Both the position numbers and the translations under genes were made by a program. A stretch of 64,000 nucleotides of DNA from Ancylobacter sonchi (GTDB taxonomy: Bacteria > Pseudomonadota > Alphaproteobacteria > Rhizobiales > Xanthobacteraceae), in the NCBI RefSeq assembly GCF_018390695.1, contig NZ_JAHBGF010000020.1, positions 725,340-789,339 of the forward strand. The letters run 5' to 3'. Shown one piece after another: positions 19,650 to 28,531 of the stretch. A model generated the notes under the pieces. That model saw only the letters and a program-made list of their open reading frames with translations. It did not search any database and was not told the origin of the DNA. Numbering within the stretch: the first letter of the stretch is position 1; each line of letters starts with the position of its first letter.

Positions 19650-19665
19650 ATCAAGTCTCGTGCCA
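19650..19665 (-). promoter_or_regulatory. Possible sigma-54 promoter of hupD
   Basis: The minus strand reads TGGCACGAGACTTGAT. The -24 element matches TGGCACG exactly and spacing is right, but the -12 element has GA where GC is nearly invariant. Expected start about 19638. It is either weak or a relic. Confidence 0.4.
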
Positions 19666-19794
19666 GATGGCATGAAATTCGTATCTGTTTGAATTTAATG
19701 GAGAAAAATATCGGGGCGCCGATAGGTGCAAATACGGACTGAAAACTATCCTTTCGGTATTTTGGAAATATGGAAGGTAGCATTCCATCGCACG

Positions 19795-19822
19795 AAAAAA
19801 GGGCGCGACCGAAGTCGCGCCC
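19795..19822 (-). terminator. Rho-independent terminator after hupSLC (distal)
   Basis: On the minus strand GGGCGCGAC and GTCGCGCCC form a 9-bp stem with a TTCG loop, followed by six T. It ends the hupSLC transcript. Confidence 0.9.
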
Positions 19823-19823
19823 C

Positions 19824-19849
19824 AAAAACGGCTATGCCCCCGCATAGCC
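19824..19849 (-). terminator. Rho-independent terminator after hupSLC (proximal)
   Basis: On the minus strand GGCTATGC and GCATAGCC pair around GGGG, followed by GTTTTT. It lies 40 bp after the hupC stop and just before the second terminator. Confidence 0.8.
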
Positions 19850-19888
19850 GGCCTCCGGTCGAAAAACCGGGACCTCGTCGCCCGGCCG

Positions 19889-20611
19889 CTAGTCCGGGTC
19901 GTCATCCTTGAAGGTGCGCACCCCGGAAATCATGGTCGAGACCATGGATTGGCGGGACATGATGTCCTCGCGGATGGCCGCATAGACGTGGACGATCACG
20001 AACAGCAGGATCGCCCACATGCCGAGATGATGCCACGTGTGGACGTTCAGGCTGCCGCCCATCAGCGGGATCACCCAGCCGAACAGATGGTCCTGCCAGC
20101 TGCCCGGCCCGGCGCCCTCCGAATAGAGCGCAAAGCCCGTGACGATCATGAACACCGAGCCGATGCCGATGGCAAAGAACATGGCGAACTGCGCCAGCGG
20201 ATTGTGGCCGATATATTTCTTCGGCCGGCTCTTCAGGAACAGGTACCACTTCGCCTCGTCGATCAATCCGATCCAAAAGGAACGGCGCCAGAACGGCAGC
20301 ACGAAGAGCTGCCGTGCATGGTGGTTGCCGACGAACGCCCAGTAAACGCGGAACACGAAGCCGACGGCGAAGATGTAGCCGGCGGCGAAATGCAGGAAGC
20401 GGACCGTGCCCATCACGTAATGCGCGCTCGCCTCCCCCGACATGGTCGGCAGGGGCGAGCCGATCAGATAGCCGGTGACGGCGAGCACGGTGATGGAGAC
20501 TGCGTTGATCCAGTGCCAGAGGCGGACTGGAGCTTCATAGACATAGACGGCCGTCACGCGGGTCGGCCGCTCGGTGGGTAGTTCCACAGTCGCGGGGTCG
20601 AGGCTTGCCAT
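19889..20611 (-). CDS. hupC: Hydrogenase b-type cytochrome subunit HupC
   Basis: A 240-residue HyaC/HupC cytochrome with four membrane helices. Heme ligands sit in RLWHWINA, FLHFAAGYIF and HTWHHLGMW. It anchors the HupSL dimer in the membrane and passes electrons to quinone. The start at MASLDPA has GGGGAG upstream; it follows hupL by 13 bp. Confidence 0.95.
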   Translation of the reverse strand: MASLDPATVELPTERPTRVTAVYVYEAPVRLWHWINAVSITVLAVTGYLIGSPLPTMSGEASAHYVMGTVRFLHFAAGYIFAVGFVFRVYWAFVGNHHARQLFVLPFWRRSFWIGLIDEAKWYLFLKSRPKKYIGHNPLAQFAMFFAIGIGSVFMIVTGFALYSEGAGPGSWQDHLFGWVIPLMGGSLNVHTWHHLGMWAILLFVIVHVYAAIREDIMSRQSMVSTMISGVRTFKDDDPD

Positions 20612-20624
20612 GTCGCATCTCCCC

Positions 20625-22436
20625 TCAGCGCACGGTGACGCGGGCCATCTCCTCGCCGTCCGGCGCAATGACATGCGTCGAGCAGGCGAGGCAGGGATCG
20701 AAAGAATGCAGCGTCCGCAGGATTTCGACCGGCTCCTCCGGTCGCTCCATCGGCGTGTTCATCAGCGAGGCTTCGAAGGCCCCGATATTGCCCTGCGGGT
20801 CACGCGGGCCGCCATTCCAGGTGGTCGGCACCACGCACTGGTAGTTCTCGATGCGCCCGTCCTTGATCTTGATCCAGTGGGCATTGCCGCCGCGCGGGGC
20901 CGCCACCGTGCCCACGCCCTTGGCTTCCTTCGGCCAGGTGGCGGGATCCCATTTCTCGACATTCGCGGTCGAGCTGTCGCCGGCCTTGATGTTGCCGATC
21001 AGCCGCTCGAAATCCTCAAGCATCATCTTGGCGCAGTAATGCGCCTCCAGCGCGCGGGCCAGCGTGCGGCCGATCGTGGAGGGCAGCGCCTGCTTCGGCG
21101 TGAGGCTGGTACCGGCCAGTGAATTGAACCGGCCCACCGCATCGGTGATCTGGTCCTTCACATAGGTGACGTTGTGACCCCAGGCGAGGATGTAGCGCGA
21201 CAGCGGCCCCACCTCGACCGCATGGCCGCGCCAGCGCGGTGCCTTGATCCAGGAATATTTCGCGCTTTCATCGAGCTCGCGAATGTCTGTCTTGGTGCCC
21301 TTGGCGTTCGGGCCGAGCTGGAACTTCGGCTCGGTCACGCCGTCCCAGGGGTGCAGCCCCTTGGTTTCGTCGCCATAGCTGTACCAGCTATGCGCCACGA
21401 ACTCCTGCACCTGCTCGGGATCGCGCGGGTCGATGGGGTGGACCTCGTCCCAGTTGCCATTGAGGATCACGCCGCCCGGAAGCTGGTCGGTCTTCTTGTC
21501 GCCCGGCACCAGTTCGTAGTCGCCATAGTCCATGACGTTGGTGGCCGAGAGCCCGCCGCCATAGAGCCAGTCCTTGTAGAAGGAGGCGATGGCGATGACG
21601 TCCGGGATGTAGACGTTCTTCGAGAACTCGAAGGCGTCGGTCAGCCGCTGGTGGACAAAGTTCAGCCGCTCCATGTTGAGGGGCGCGCCGGCCGACATGT
21701 TGCCTTCCATGTTGATGGCGCAGGGCACCCCGCCCACCATGTAGTTCGGGTGCGGGTTCTTGCCGCCGAATACGGTGTGGACCTTGACGATCTCCTTCTG
21801 GAAATCCAGCGCCTCCAGATAATGCGCCACCGCCATCAGATCGGCCTCGGGCGGCAGCTTGTAGGCCGGGTTGTCCCAGTAGCCGTTCTTGAACAGGCCG
21901 AGCTGGCCGCTCTCGACGAACTTCTTCAGCCGATTCTGGATGTCTCGGAAATAGCCGGGGCTGGACATCGGATGATCCGGCCCGACCATCTGCTGGAGCT
22001 GCGAGGTCGCCTTGGGATCAGCCTTGAGCGCGTTGACCGGGTTCACCCAGTCGAGCGCGTGCAGGTGGTAGAAGTGCACGACATGATCGTGCCACTGCAG
22101 CACCTTGGCCATGATCTCGCGGATCAGATGCGCGTTGTAGGGAATCTTGATGTCGAGTGCGTCCTCCACCGCGCGCACCGAGGCGAGCGCGTGGCAGCCG
22201 GTGCACACGCCGCAGATTCGCTCCACGAAGGCCCACGCGTCGCGGGGATCGCGGCCCTTCAAGATCACCTCCAGCCCGCGCCACATGGTGCCGGTTGAGA
22301 CGGCGTTGCGGATGACGTTGTTGGAATCGACGTTCACCTCGCAGCGCATGTGGCCTTCGATACGAGTGACCGGATCGACCACGATGCGCTTGCCGGAATT
22401 GTCGAGACTGAAGCCATTCGGCGTCTGGATGGTCAT
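20625..22436 (-). CDS. hupL: Uptake [NiFe]-hydrogenase large subunit HupL
   Basis: A 603-residue large subunit. Nickel ligands are in [10 protein letters not shown] (near residue 73) and DPCLACSTH near the end. A 15-residue extension after that histidine is the peptide cleaved by HupD. Sequence segments match group 1d membrane-bound enzymes (E. coli HyaB-like). It oxidises H2 at the outer face of the membrane and is exported together with HupS. The ATG overlaps the hupS stop. Confidence 0.98.
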   Translation of the reverse strand: MTIQTPNGFSLDNSGKRIVVDPVTRIEGHMRCEVNVDSNNVIRNAVSTGTMWRGLEVILKGRDPRDAWAFVERICGVCTGCHALASVRAVEDALDIKIPYNAHLIREIMAKVLQWHDHVVHFYHLHALDWVNPVNALKADPKATSQLQQMVGPDHPMSSPGYFRDIQNRLKKFVESGQLGLFKNGYWDNPAYKLPPEADLMAVAHYLEALDFQKEIVKVHTVFGGKNPHPNYMVGGVPCAINMEGNMSAGAPLNMERLNFVHQRLTDAFEFSKNVYIPDVIAIASFYKDWLYGGGLSATNVMDYGDYELVPGDKKTDQLPGGVILNGNWDEVHPIDPRDPEQVQEFVAHSWYSYGDETKGLHPWDGVTEPKFQLGPNAKGTKTDIRELDESAKYSWIKAPRWRGHAVEVGPLSRYILAWGHNVTYVKDQITDAVGRFNSLAGTSLTPKQALPSTIGRTLARALEAHYCAKMMLEDFERLIGNIKAGDSSTANVEKWDPATWPKEAKGVGTVAAPRGGNAHWIKIKDGRIENYQCVVPTTWNGGPRDPQGNIGAFEASLMNTPMERPEEPVEILRTLHSFDPCLACSTHVIAPDGEEMARVTVR

Positions 22437-23563
22437 GCCGCGTCTCCCGTGTGGCTGGAGCCGTTGGCGTTGGAGGTGTTCCTGCCGGTGTCTCCCTTGT
22501 GCTGGGCGCGCTTGAGCGCGCTCACCGCGGCATGGACCGCGACCGCGCCGCCGACGACCCCGGCCGCGGCGAGGCCAACGCGATCAGCGTTGGATTCGAT
22601 GCCGAAGCCGACGCCGTGCAGATCGGACAGCCGGGCGTACCAGGAGCCCTTGTCCCAGAAGCCGTCTTCCGAGCAGCCGATGCAGCCGTGCCCGGCCTGG
22701 ATCGGGAAGGACGTGCCCTCGTTCCAGCGCACGGTGGAGCAGGCATTGTAGGTGGTCGGCCCCTTGCAGCCGACCTTGTAGAGGCAATAGCCCTTGCGCG
22801 CGCCCTCGTCGTCGAAGGCCTCGACGAACTGGCCGGCGTCGAAATGCGGCCGGCGGTAGCATTTGTCGTGGATGCGCTGGGAATAGAACATCTTCGGCCG
22901 GCCCTGCCGGTCGAGCTCGGGAATGCGGTCGAAGGTCAGCATGTAGGTGATGACGCCGGTCATCACCTCGGCGATGGGCGGGCAGCCCGGCACCTTGATG
23001 ATCGGCTTGTCGGTGATGACCTCGTGCACCGGGGTGGCGCGGGTCGGGTTCGGCCGGGCGGCCTGCACGCAGCCATGCGAGGCGCAGGAGCCCCAGGAGA
23101 TCACCGCCTTGGCGTCCTTGGCCACCATGCGCAGCTGATCGAGGAAGGGCTTGCCGCCGACGATGCAGAACATGCCGTCTTCGTTCAGCGGCGGATTGCC
23201 CTCCACCGCGAGGATGTAGTTGCCTTTGTACTTCTCCATCACCTCGTGAAGGATGGCCTCGGCCTGATGCCCGGCGGAGGCCATCAGCGTGTCGTCATAG
23301 TCGAGCGATATCATCGACAGTACGACATCCTTGGCGAGCGGATGCGCCGAGCGGATGAAACTCTCGGAGCAGCAAGTGCATTCCAGACCGTGCAGCCACA
23401 GCACCGGGGTGCGCGGCTTGGTTTCCATGGCATGGGCGATCTGCGGGACGAATTCCGGCCCCAGACCGAGCGCGGCGGCGGTGAGCGAGCAGTATTTGAG
23501 GAACGAGCGGCGGGTGATGCCCTGCCGCCGCATCACCTCATAGAATGTTTCGAGCCCTTGCAT
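22433..23563 (-). CDS. hupS: Uptake [NiFe]-hydrogenase small subunit HupS (six-Cys proximal cluster)
   Basis: A 376-residue precursor. A Tat signal (TRRSFLK) precedes the mature protein, which begins near residue 46. The proximal-cluster ligands are Cys62, 64, 65 (ECTCC), Cys160 and Cys165 (SCASHGC) and Cys194; Cys64 and Cys165 are the two extra cysteines seen in oxygen-tolerant enzymes, giving a [4Fe-3S] cluster. The medial and distal cluster Cys/His residues follow ([18 protein letters not shown]). A C-terminal membrane helix near residue 330 anchors it to HupC. GGAGGGAGGT precedes the chosen ATG. Confidence 0.98.
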   Translation of the reverse strand: MQGLETFYEVMRRQGITRRSFLKYCSLTAAALGLGPEFVPQIAHAMETKPRTPVLWLHGLECTCCSESFIRSAHPLAKDVVLSMISLDYDDTLMASAGHQAEAILHEVMEKYKGNYILAVEGNPPLNEDGMFCIVGGKPFLDQLRMVAKDAKAVISWGSCASHGCVQAARPNPTRATPVHEVITDKPIIKVPGCPPIAEVMTGVITYMLTFDRIPELDRQGRPKMFYSQRIHDKCYRRPHFDAGQFVEAFDDEGARKGYCLYKVGCKGPTTYNACSTVRWNEGTSFPIQAGHGCIGCSEDGFWDKGSWYARLSDLHGVGFGIESNADRVGLAAAGVVGGAVAVHAAVSALKRAQHKGDTGRNTSNANGSSHTGDAA

Positions 23564-23624
23564 GCGACCTCCCTCCATTGTCGAAGGCCGGACACGTCGA
23601 GGCGTCCGGCTGGATCAAGTGTTG

Positions 23625-23640
23625 AGCAACGCCCGTGCCA
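23625..23640 (-). promoter_or_regulatory. Sigma-54 (-24/-12) promoter of hupSLC
   Basis: The minus strand reads TGGCACGGGCGTTGCT, an exact match to TGGCACG-N4-TTGCW. Transcription should start near 23613, giving a leader of about 50 nt before hupS. It fits with HupR being an NtrC-type activator. Confidence 0.88.
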
Positions 23641-23658
23641 CCGCGTAACTTTCAACGA

Positions 23659-23671
23659 TATCAATATCTTG
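23659..23671 (+). promoter_or_regulatory. IHF binding site upstream of hupS
   Basis: The plus strand reads TATCAATATCTTG, an exact match to WATCAANNNNTTR, centred about 50 bp upstream of the predicted start. IHF bending is required for hupS activation in Rhodobacter capsulatus, and the place between promoter and activator site is as expected. Confidence 0.75.
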
Positions 23672-23710
23672 AGTGCAGACCGGGTCGATTTCGCCGGAAG
23701 CTGGTCATGC

Positions 23711-23733
23711 GCTTTCCAACACAAGCGGAAAGC
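23711..23733. promoter_or_regulatory. Candidate HupR upstream activator site
   Basis: A perfect inverted repeat GCTTTCC-N9-GGAAAGC, centred near -109 relative to the predicted hupS start and beyond the IHF site. It does not match the TTG-N5-CAA form described for R. capsulatus HupR, so the assignment is by position only. Confidence 0.45.
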
Positions 23734-23770
23734 TGCTTATCGGTCGGGACTGGCGGTCACTCGCTAGCGA

Positions 23771-26041
23771 TCAGTCATCCGTCAGCCGCGCCGCCGCGAC
23801 GGCCGCCTGCCCGAAGGCCAGCCCGCCATCATTGGTCGGCACCTGTTCCGGGATGAGGATGTCGAGGCCGCTGCCGGCGAGGCGCCGTAGGAATATCTCC
23901 AACAGCAGCGCGTTCTGGAAAACGCCGCCGGAGAGCGCGATCGCCTTCGCCCCATGCCGCGCGGCGAGAGAGAGGGCGAGGCCGGCGAAGACATCCGCTA
24001 CGCCAGTGTGAAACCGCCGGGCCATGACCGTTGCGGCAAGACCCGCCGCGCGATCGGCCAGCGCCGCGCGCCACATCGGCGCCGGATCAATGACGATGAG
24101 ATCGCTCTCGCTCTCCACGGCGAACGGATAGGGTGGCTGGTCGCCCGGCGCGGCTTCCGCGGCTACCTGCAATGCCATGGCGGCCTCGCCCTCGAAACGG
24201 ATCCGGGGCGGCGCGAGCCGGAGCAGCGCGGCCATGGCGTCGAACAGCCGTCCCGCCGAACTCGCGGGCGGCGCATTGATGCCCCGCGCGACCATCGCGC
24301 GCAGCGTGGCGATGGGCAGCTCGTCGAAGAGATCGGAAGGCACCGCCTCGGGTCCCAACGCGACATCGAGATGGGCCAGCAGCACCCGCCACGGCTCGCG
24401 ATTGGCCATATCCCCGCCCGCCAGCGGGATCGGCTTCAGATGGGCGAGGCGACGGCTCGCGCGATAATCGCAGAGCAGGACCTCCGCTCCCCATATCGTG
24501 CTGTCCTCCCCAAGCCCCAACCCGTCGAGCGCGATGCCGACGACCTTGCCGCCGTCGAGTGGCCAGCCCCGCTCGGCCATGACCGCAGCGATATGCGCGT
24601 GATGGTGCTGGACGGCGATCAGCGGCAGGTCGCGCTCGGCCGCCAGAGCAGCGCCGAAGCGGCTCGGCTGATAATCGGGGTGGAGATCCACCGCGATGGC
24701 GGCGGCGCGATGGGCAAACAGGGCGGTGTAGTCGGCGATGGTGCGCTCGAACTCGTCCTGCGTCGATGGCTCCTCAAGATCGCCGAGGTGATGCGACAGC
24801 AGTGCCTTGCCGCCGACGGTCAGGCAGATCGCGCTCTTCAGCTCACCGCCGAGCGCGAGCACGGGCGGCGCCTGGGAGAAACCGGCCGGCAGATCGCGCG
24901 GCACCGGAGCGAGCCCGCGGCCGCGCCGCATGACCTGCACATGGCCGGCGGCGACCTGCACGACGCTGTCGTCCAGCCGCCGCGCGATCGGGCGATCATG
25001 AGCGAGGAAGGCGTCGACGATGCCGTCCAGCCCGGCATACGCCTCAGCGTCTCGGAAGATCTGCGGTTCGCTGGAACGGTTGCCGCTGGTCATGACGAGG
25101 GGGCGACCGACCGCTTCCATGAGCAGATGATGCAGCGGCGCATAGGGCAGCATCGCGCCGAGGCGGTTCTGGCCGGGCGCCACGGAAGGGGCGAGCGCCG
25201 CATCCGCGTGCATCCGCAGCAGCACGATGGGGGCGGAGGGATGTGCGAGCGCCGCATGTTCCGCTTCGCCCGCCTCGCACAGCGCGTCCAGCATGGCGCG
25301 ATCGCGCACCATCACCGCGAGCGGCTTGGTCGGGCGATGCTTGCGGGCACGCAGCTCCGCAACCGCGACTTCATTCGTGGCGTCGCAGGCGATGTGAAAG
25401 CCGCCAATGCCCTTGATGGCCAGGATCGCGCCCTCGCGCAGTCGCATGGCGGCGACTTCTACCGGATCGCCGTCGACCTCCGGCAGGAGGCGAGGTCCGC
25501 AGGCCGGGCAGGCGATGGGCTGGGCATGAAAGCGCCGGTCGGCGGGATTCTCGTATTCCGCCCGGCAGGCCGGGCACATCGGGAAGCCGCGCATGGTGGT
25601 GGTGGCGCGGTCATAGGGCAGGCCCTCGACGATGGAAAAGCGCGGGCCGCAATCGGTACAGTTGGTGAAGGCATAGCGATGGCGACGGGCGGTGGCATCG
25701 CGCATCTCGGCATGGCAGGCGGGACAGGTCGCGATATCCGCCACCACGCCCACCGACACGGTGCCGGGCGTGCTGGCGGCAATGGTGAAGCCCCGGCCCG
25801 CAAAGGGCGGGGCCGCCTTGCGCTCGATGCCATCGACGCGAGCGAGCGGCGGCGCTTCCGCCGTCAAGGCCACCGCCAGTGCATCAAGGGCGGCCTGTCC
25901 GCCCGAGGCCGTGATGACGACCGCATCGCCACGATTGCCGACCTCGCCCTCGATCCCCAGCCGCATCGCCAGCCGCCACACGAAGGGGCGGAAACCCACG
26001 CCCTGCACGATGCCTCGGACGATCATCTCCTCGGTGGACAT
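23771..26041 (-). CDS. hypF: Carbamoyltransferase HypF
   Basis: A 756-residue protein with the full domain order: acylphosphatase (GIVQGVGFRPFVWRL, residues ~8-90), two zinc fingers with four CxxC pairs (CPACHAEM, CTDCGP, CPACRAEY, CPACGP), a YrdC-like domain (LAIKGIGGFHIACDA) and a Kae1-like domain (HHHAHIAAVMAERG). It transfers the carbamoyl group of carbamoyl phosphate to HypE. The start at MSTEEM is 8 bp after hupV. The transcript probably belongs to hupTUV. Confidence 0.97.
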   Translation of the reverse strand: MSTEEMIVRGIVQGVGFRPFVWRLAMRLGIEGEVGNRGDAVVITASGGQAALDALAVALTAEAPPLARVDGIERKAAPPFAGRGFTIAASTPGTVSVGVVADIATCPACHAEMRDATARRHRYAFTNCTDCGPRFSIVEGLPYDRATTTMRGFPMCPACRAEYENPADRRFHAQPIACPACGPRLLPEVDGDPVEVAAMRLREGAILAIKGIGGFHIACDATNEVAVAELRARKHRPTKPLAVMVRDRAMLDALCEAGEAEHAALAHPSAPIVLLRMHADAALAPSVAPGQNRLGAMLPYAPLHHLLMEAVGRPLVMTSGNRSSEPQIFRDAEAYAGLDGIVDAFLAHDRPIARRLDDSVVQVAAGHVQVMRRGRGLAPVPRDLPAGFSQAPPVLALGGELKSAICLTVGGKALLSHHLGDLEEPSTQDEFERTIADYTALFAHRAAAIAVDLHPDYQPSRFGAALAAERDLPLIAVQHHHAHIAAVMAERGWPLDGGKVVGIALDGLGLGEDSTIWGAEVLLCDYRASRRLAHLKPIPLAGGDMANREPWRVLLAHLDVALGPEAVPSDLFDELPIATLRAMVARGINAPPASSAGRLFDAMAALLRLAPPRIRFEGEAAMALQVAAEAAPGDQPPYPFAVESESDLIVIDPAPMWRAALADRAAGLAATVMARRFHTGVADVFAGLALSLAARHGAKAIALSGGVFQNALLLEIFLRRLAGSGLDILIPEQVPTNDGGLAFGQAAVAAARLTDD

Positions 26042-26049
26042 ATCGTCCC

Positions 26050-27522
26050 TCAATGCACCGTGCAGACCATGCAGGGATCGAAGGAGCGCACGATATGCTG
26101 GACGGCCACAGGTGTCGTCTCGCCCTGCCGGATCGGCGCGCCGACCAGCGCGGCCTCCAGTGGCCCTGGCACTCCGGCCGCGTCGCGCGGCGAAAAATTC
26201 CAGGTGGTGGGGGCGATGATCTGGTAGCCGGCTATGCGCCCGTTCTCCACCCGCAGCCAATGCCCCAGTGCGCCGCGCGCCGCCTCGGTGAGCCCCGCCG
26301 CTCTGCCATATTCCGGCATGGCTCCCTGCGCGCACCACGGCTCGCCGGGTTGCAGGGCACGCACCCAGCCTTCCATGGCGATCACCGTGCGTGCGGTCTC
26401 CACCAGCCGCGCCACCACGCGCGCCAGCACACTGCCGCCGCCCCGCCGCACGATGTCGTGGACGAGCGGCTGGCCGTCGACGATCTGCCGCGCCACGGCA
26501 CCGGTCTCGAACGGCAAGCCACCGAGCCGTGGCGCCTTGCACCAGCTGTAGCCGGTTTCGTCCTCGGCATCGGGCCGGGTCGACCCGTCGAATGGGTGAT
26601 GCGGTCGGTTGCGCCCTTCCATCCGGGCATTGGTGTGATCTTCCGCGATAGCGGTGACGTCGACGCTCCCCAGGCCCTCGCCGGTGAAGATGCCGCGCGC
26701 ATACAACGGCGCGTCGAGGCCGGGATAGGCTCCATAGCTGAGATAGCGGTCATAAGCGCGGCCAAGCCGGTCCAGTTCGAGATCGGCGGCGATTTCGAGA
26801 AACAGGCGGAAATCGCCGTCCGGCCCGTTGGCGCGCCAGGCGTCGAGCTCATCGCGGGAGGCGAGTTCCGCGATGCGCTCCAGCTTCGTCCCGAAGAGAT
26901 CATCCTCCAGCGCCCGCCGCACTGCGCCGAGCGTCGCCTGCAGCCGCATCTTGTCGCGCGCATCCGCACCGCGCGTAACGCCGCCGGGCTGGATCGCCAG
27001 TGTATGCGGCCAACGGCCGGCGAGCAGGCCGAGAACATGCAGCAGCGTCGCACGCGTCTCGAGCGCCTTGCGCACCGCCCGACCCTGTGCCGCCTTGAAA
27101 CGGTCCTCGGCGCGCGCGAACCACGGCCGGTCGGCATAGAAGGCGCGCGCGAAGTCCGGCATGAAGAAGACGTGGAAATGCGTGAGATGATCGGCGACGT
27201 TCTCGGTCGCGACGATCAGGTTGGTCGCCACCCGACCATTGTCGGTCGGCACCAGCCCCTGCACCCCGGCCAGCGCCAGCGCCGCCGCATGTGACTGCGA
27301 CACCGAGCAAATGCCGCAGATGCGTGGGGCGATCACCAGCGCGTCGCGCGGATCGCGACCTTCCAGGATGCGCTCGAAACCGCGGAACAGCGGCGAGGAG
27401 ACGAAGGCGGCCTCGACGCGCCCCTGTGCCGCCTCCAGCCGCACTTCCAGGTCGCCCTCGACGCGGTTGAACGGGCCGACGACGAGGCGCGTGGTGCCTT
27501 CGGGCGAGACGTTTTCGCTCAT
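26050..27522 (-). CDS. hupV: H2-sensing regulatory hydrogenase large subunit HupV (HoxC)
   Basis: A 490-residue large subunit of a group 2b sensor. Nickel ligands are in RICGICSVSQSH and DPCMVCTVH. The protein stops right at that final His, so no C-terminal peptide needs cleaving by HupD, a hallmark of the sensors. With HupU it binds H2 in the cytoplasm and signals to HupT. The ATG overlaps the hupU stop (ATGA). Confidence 0.96.
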   Translation of the reverse strand: MSENVSPEGTTRLVVGPFNRVEGDLEVRLEAAQGRVEAAFVSSPLFRGFERILEGRDPRDALVIAPRICGICSVSQSHAAALALAGVQGLVPTDNGRVATNLIVATENVADHLTHFHVFFMPDFARAFYADRPWFARAEDRFKAAQGRAVRKALETRATLLHVLGLLAGRWPHTLAIQPGGVTRGADARDKMRLQATLGAVRRALEDDLFGTKLERIAELASRDELDAWRANGPDGDFRLFLEIAADLELDRLGRAYDRYLSYGAYPGLDAPLYARGIFTGEGLGSVDVTAIAEDHTNARMEGRNRPHHPFDGSTRPDAEDETGYSWCKAPRLGGLPFETGAVARQIVDGQPLVHDIVRRGGGSVLARVVARLVETARTVIAMEGWVRALQPGEPWCAQGAMPEYGRAAGLTEAARGALGHWLRVENGRIAGYQIIAPTTWNFSPRDAAGVPGPLEAALVGAPIRQGETTPVAVQHIVRSFDPCMVCTVH

Positions 27523-28526
27523 CGGCGCTTGATGTCGCGCACGGCCGGCGGCACGACGAGATGATCGCTGGTCGCGTTCAGCCGCAGCCGCTCCGGCGTC
27601 GCCGCCTTGGCGAGCGAGGACAGCGCCACGAACCAGGCCTTCGGCATGTCGGTCGGCAGGCCGACCGGGATGCCGGCGATCTTCGGTGTCTCGACGAAGG
27701 CGTGGCCCGGCTCCTCGAATTCCGGCGCGGTGCAGTTGATGCAGGCATAGCCGCCCCGCGTGCACGATCCCTCGCCGTTCCACAGCCGCGTGTTGCAGTC
27801 GGCATGCGCCTGCGTGCCGAGGCAGCCGAGATGCTCCATCATGCAGCCAAGATCGGACATCTTCTCCGCGCTTGCCTTGTACTCGTAATACTCGTTGCGC
27901 GGGCAGCCATGGTGCACGAGGTGGTCGGCGTAGAAGCGCGGGCGGCGATAGACGTCGAGATCGTCCGCCTCCATGAGCCCCGCCGCCAGCAGCATCAGCG
28001 TTTCCGTCACCCAGTTTGGATGCGTCGGGCAACCGGCGACATTGATGACGGGCATGCCCGAGCGCGAACGATAGGCGGCGCCCAGAGCCCCGCCTTCGCG
28101 GCGCCCGTCATATTGCAGGCCGCAGGCATCGGTCGGGTTGGCGCCGGCGGCGGTGACGCCGCCATAGGCCGCGCAGGTGCCGACGGCCACCACGTTCTCG
28201 GCAACGGCCGCCAGCCGGCGCACCCATTCGATGGTCGGCACACCGGTACCGGCCAGAATGTGAAAGCGCCCGGTATTGTTGGGGCCGCGCAGCATGGCGC
28301 CTTCCACGCACAGCGCGTCGAGCCGGATCTCCCCGGCGAGCACCTGCGCGAACAGGGCGAGGGCCTCCGCCCCCGTCTCCTCCGAGAGGGTCGGATGCCA
28401 CAGCAGGCGGATACTGGCGCTCTCCAGCGTGGTGGAGAGGTCCGGCGCCTCGGCGCACAGCATCGACATGGTGCAGCCGCCGCAGCCGCCGGACTGGATC
28501 CACAGCACGTTGAAGGGGGCGGGCAT
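27519..28526 (-). CDS. hupU: H2-sensing regulatory hydrogenase small subunit HupU (HoxB)
   Basis: A 335-residue small subunit with no Tat signal, consistent with a cytoplasmic sensor. It has the usual four-ligand proximal set starting with SGGCGGCTMSM, then GTCAAYGG and AGCPTHP, and so lacks the two extra cysteines of HupS. The stop-start overlap with hupV shows coupled synthesis of the dimer. Confidence 0.96.
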   Translation of the reverse strand: MPAPFNVLWIQSGGCGGCTMSMLCAEAPDLSTTLESASIRLLWHPTLSEETGAEALALFAQVLAGEIRLDALCVEGAMLRGPNNTGRFHILAGTGVPTIEWVRRLAAVAENVVAVGTCAAYGGVTAAGANPTDACGLQYDGRREGGALGAAYRSRSGMPVINVAGCPTHPNWVTETLMLLAAGLMEADDLDVYRRPRFYADHLVHHGCPRNEYYEYKASAEKMSDLGCMMEHLGCLGTQAHADCNTRLWNGEGSCTRGGYACINCTAPEFEEPGHAFVETPKIAGIPVGLPTDMPKAWFVALSSLAKAATPERLRLNATSDHLVVPPAVRDIKRR

Positions 28527-28531
28527 GGCGT

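Noticed and set aside
23954..26227. A 757-codon plus-strand frame across hypF
   Set aside because: Antisense to the complete HypF with all its motifs.
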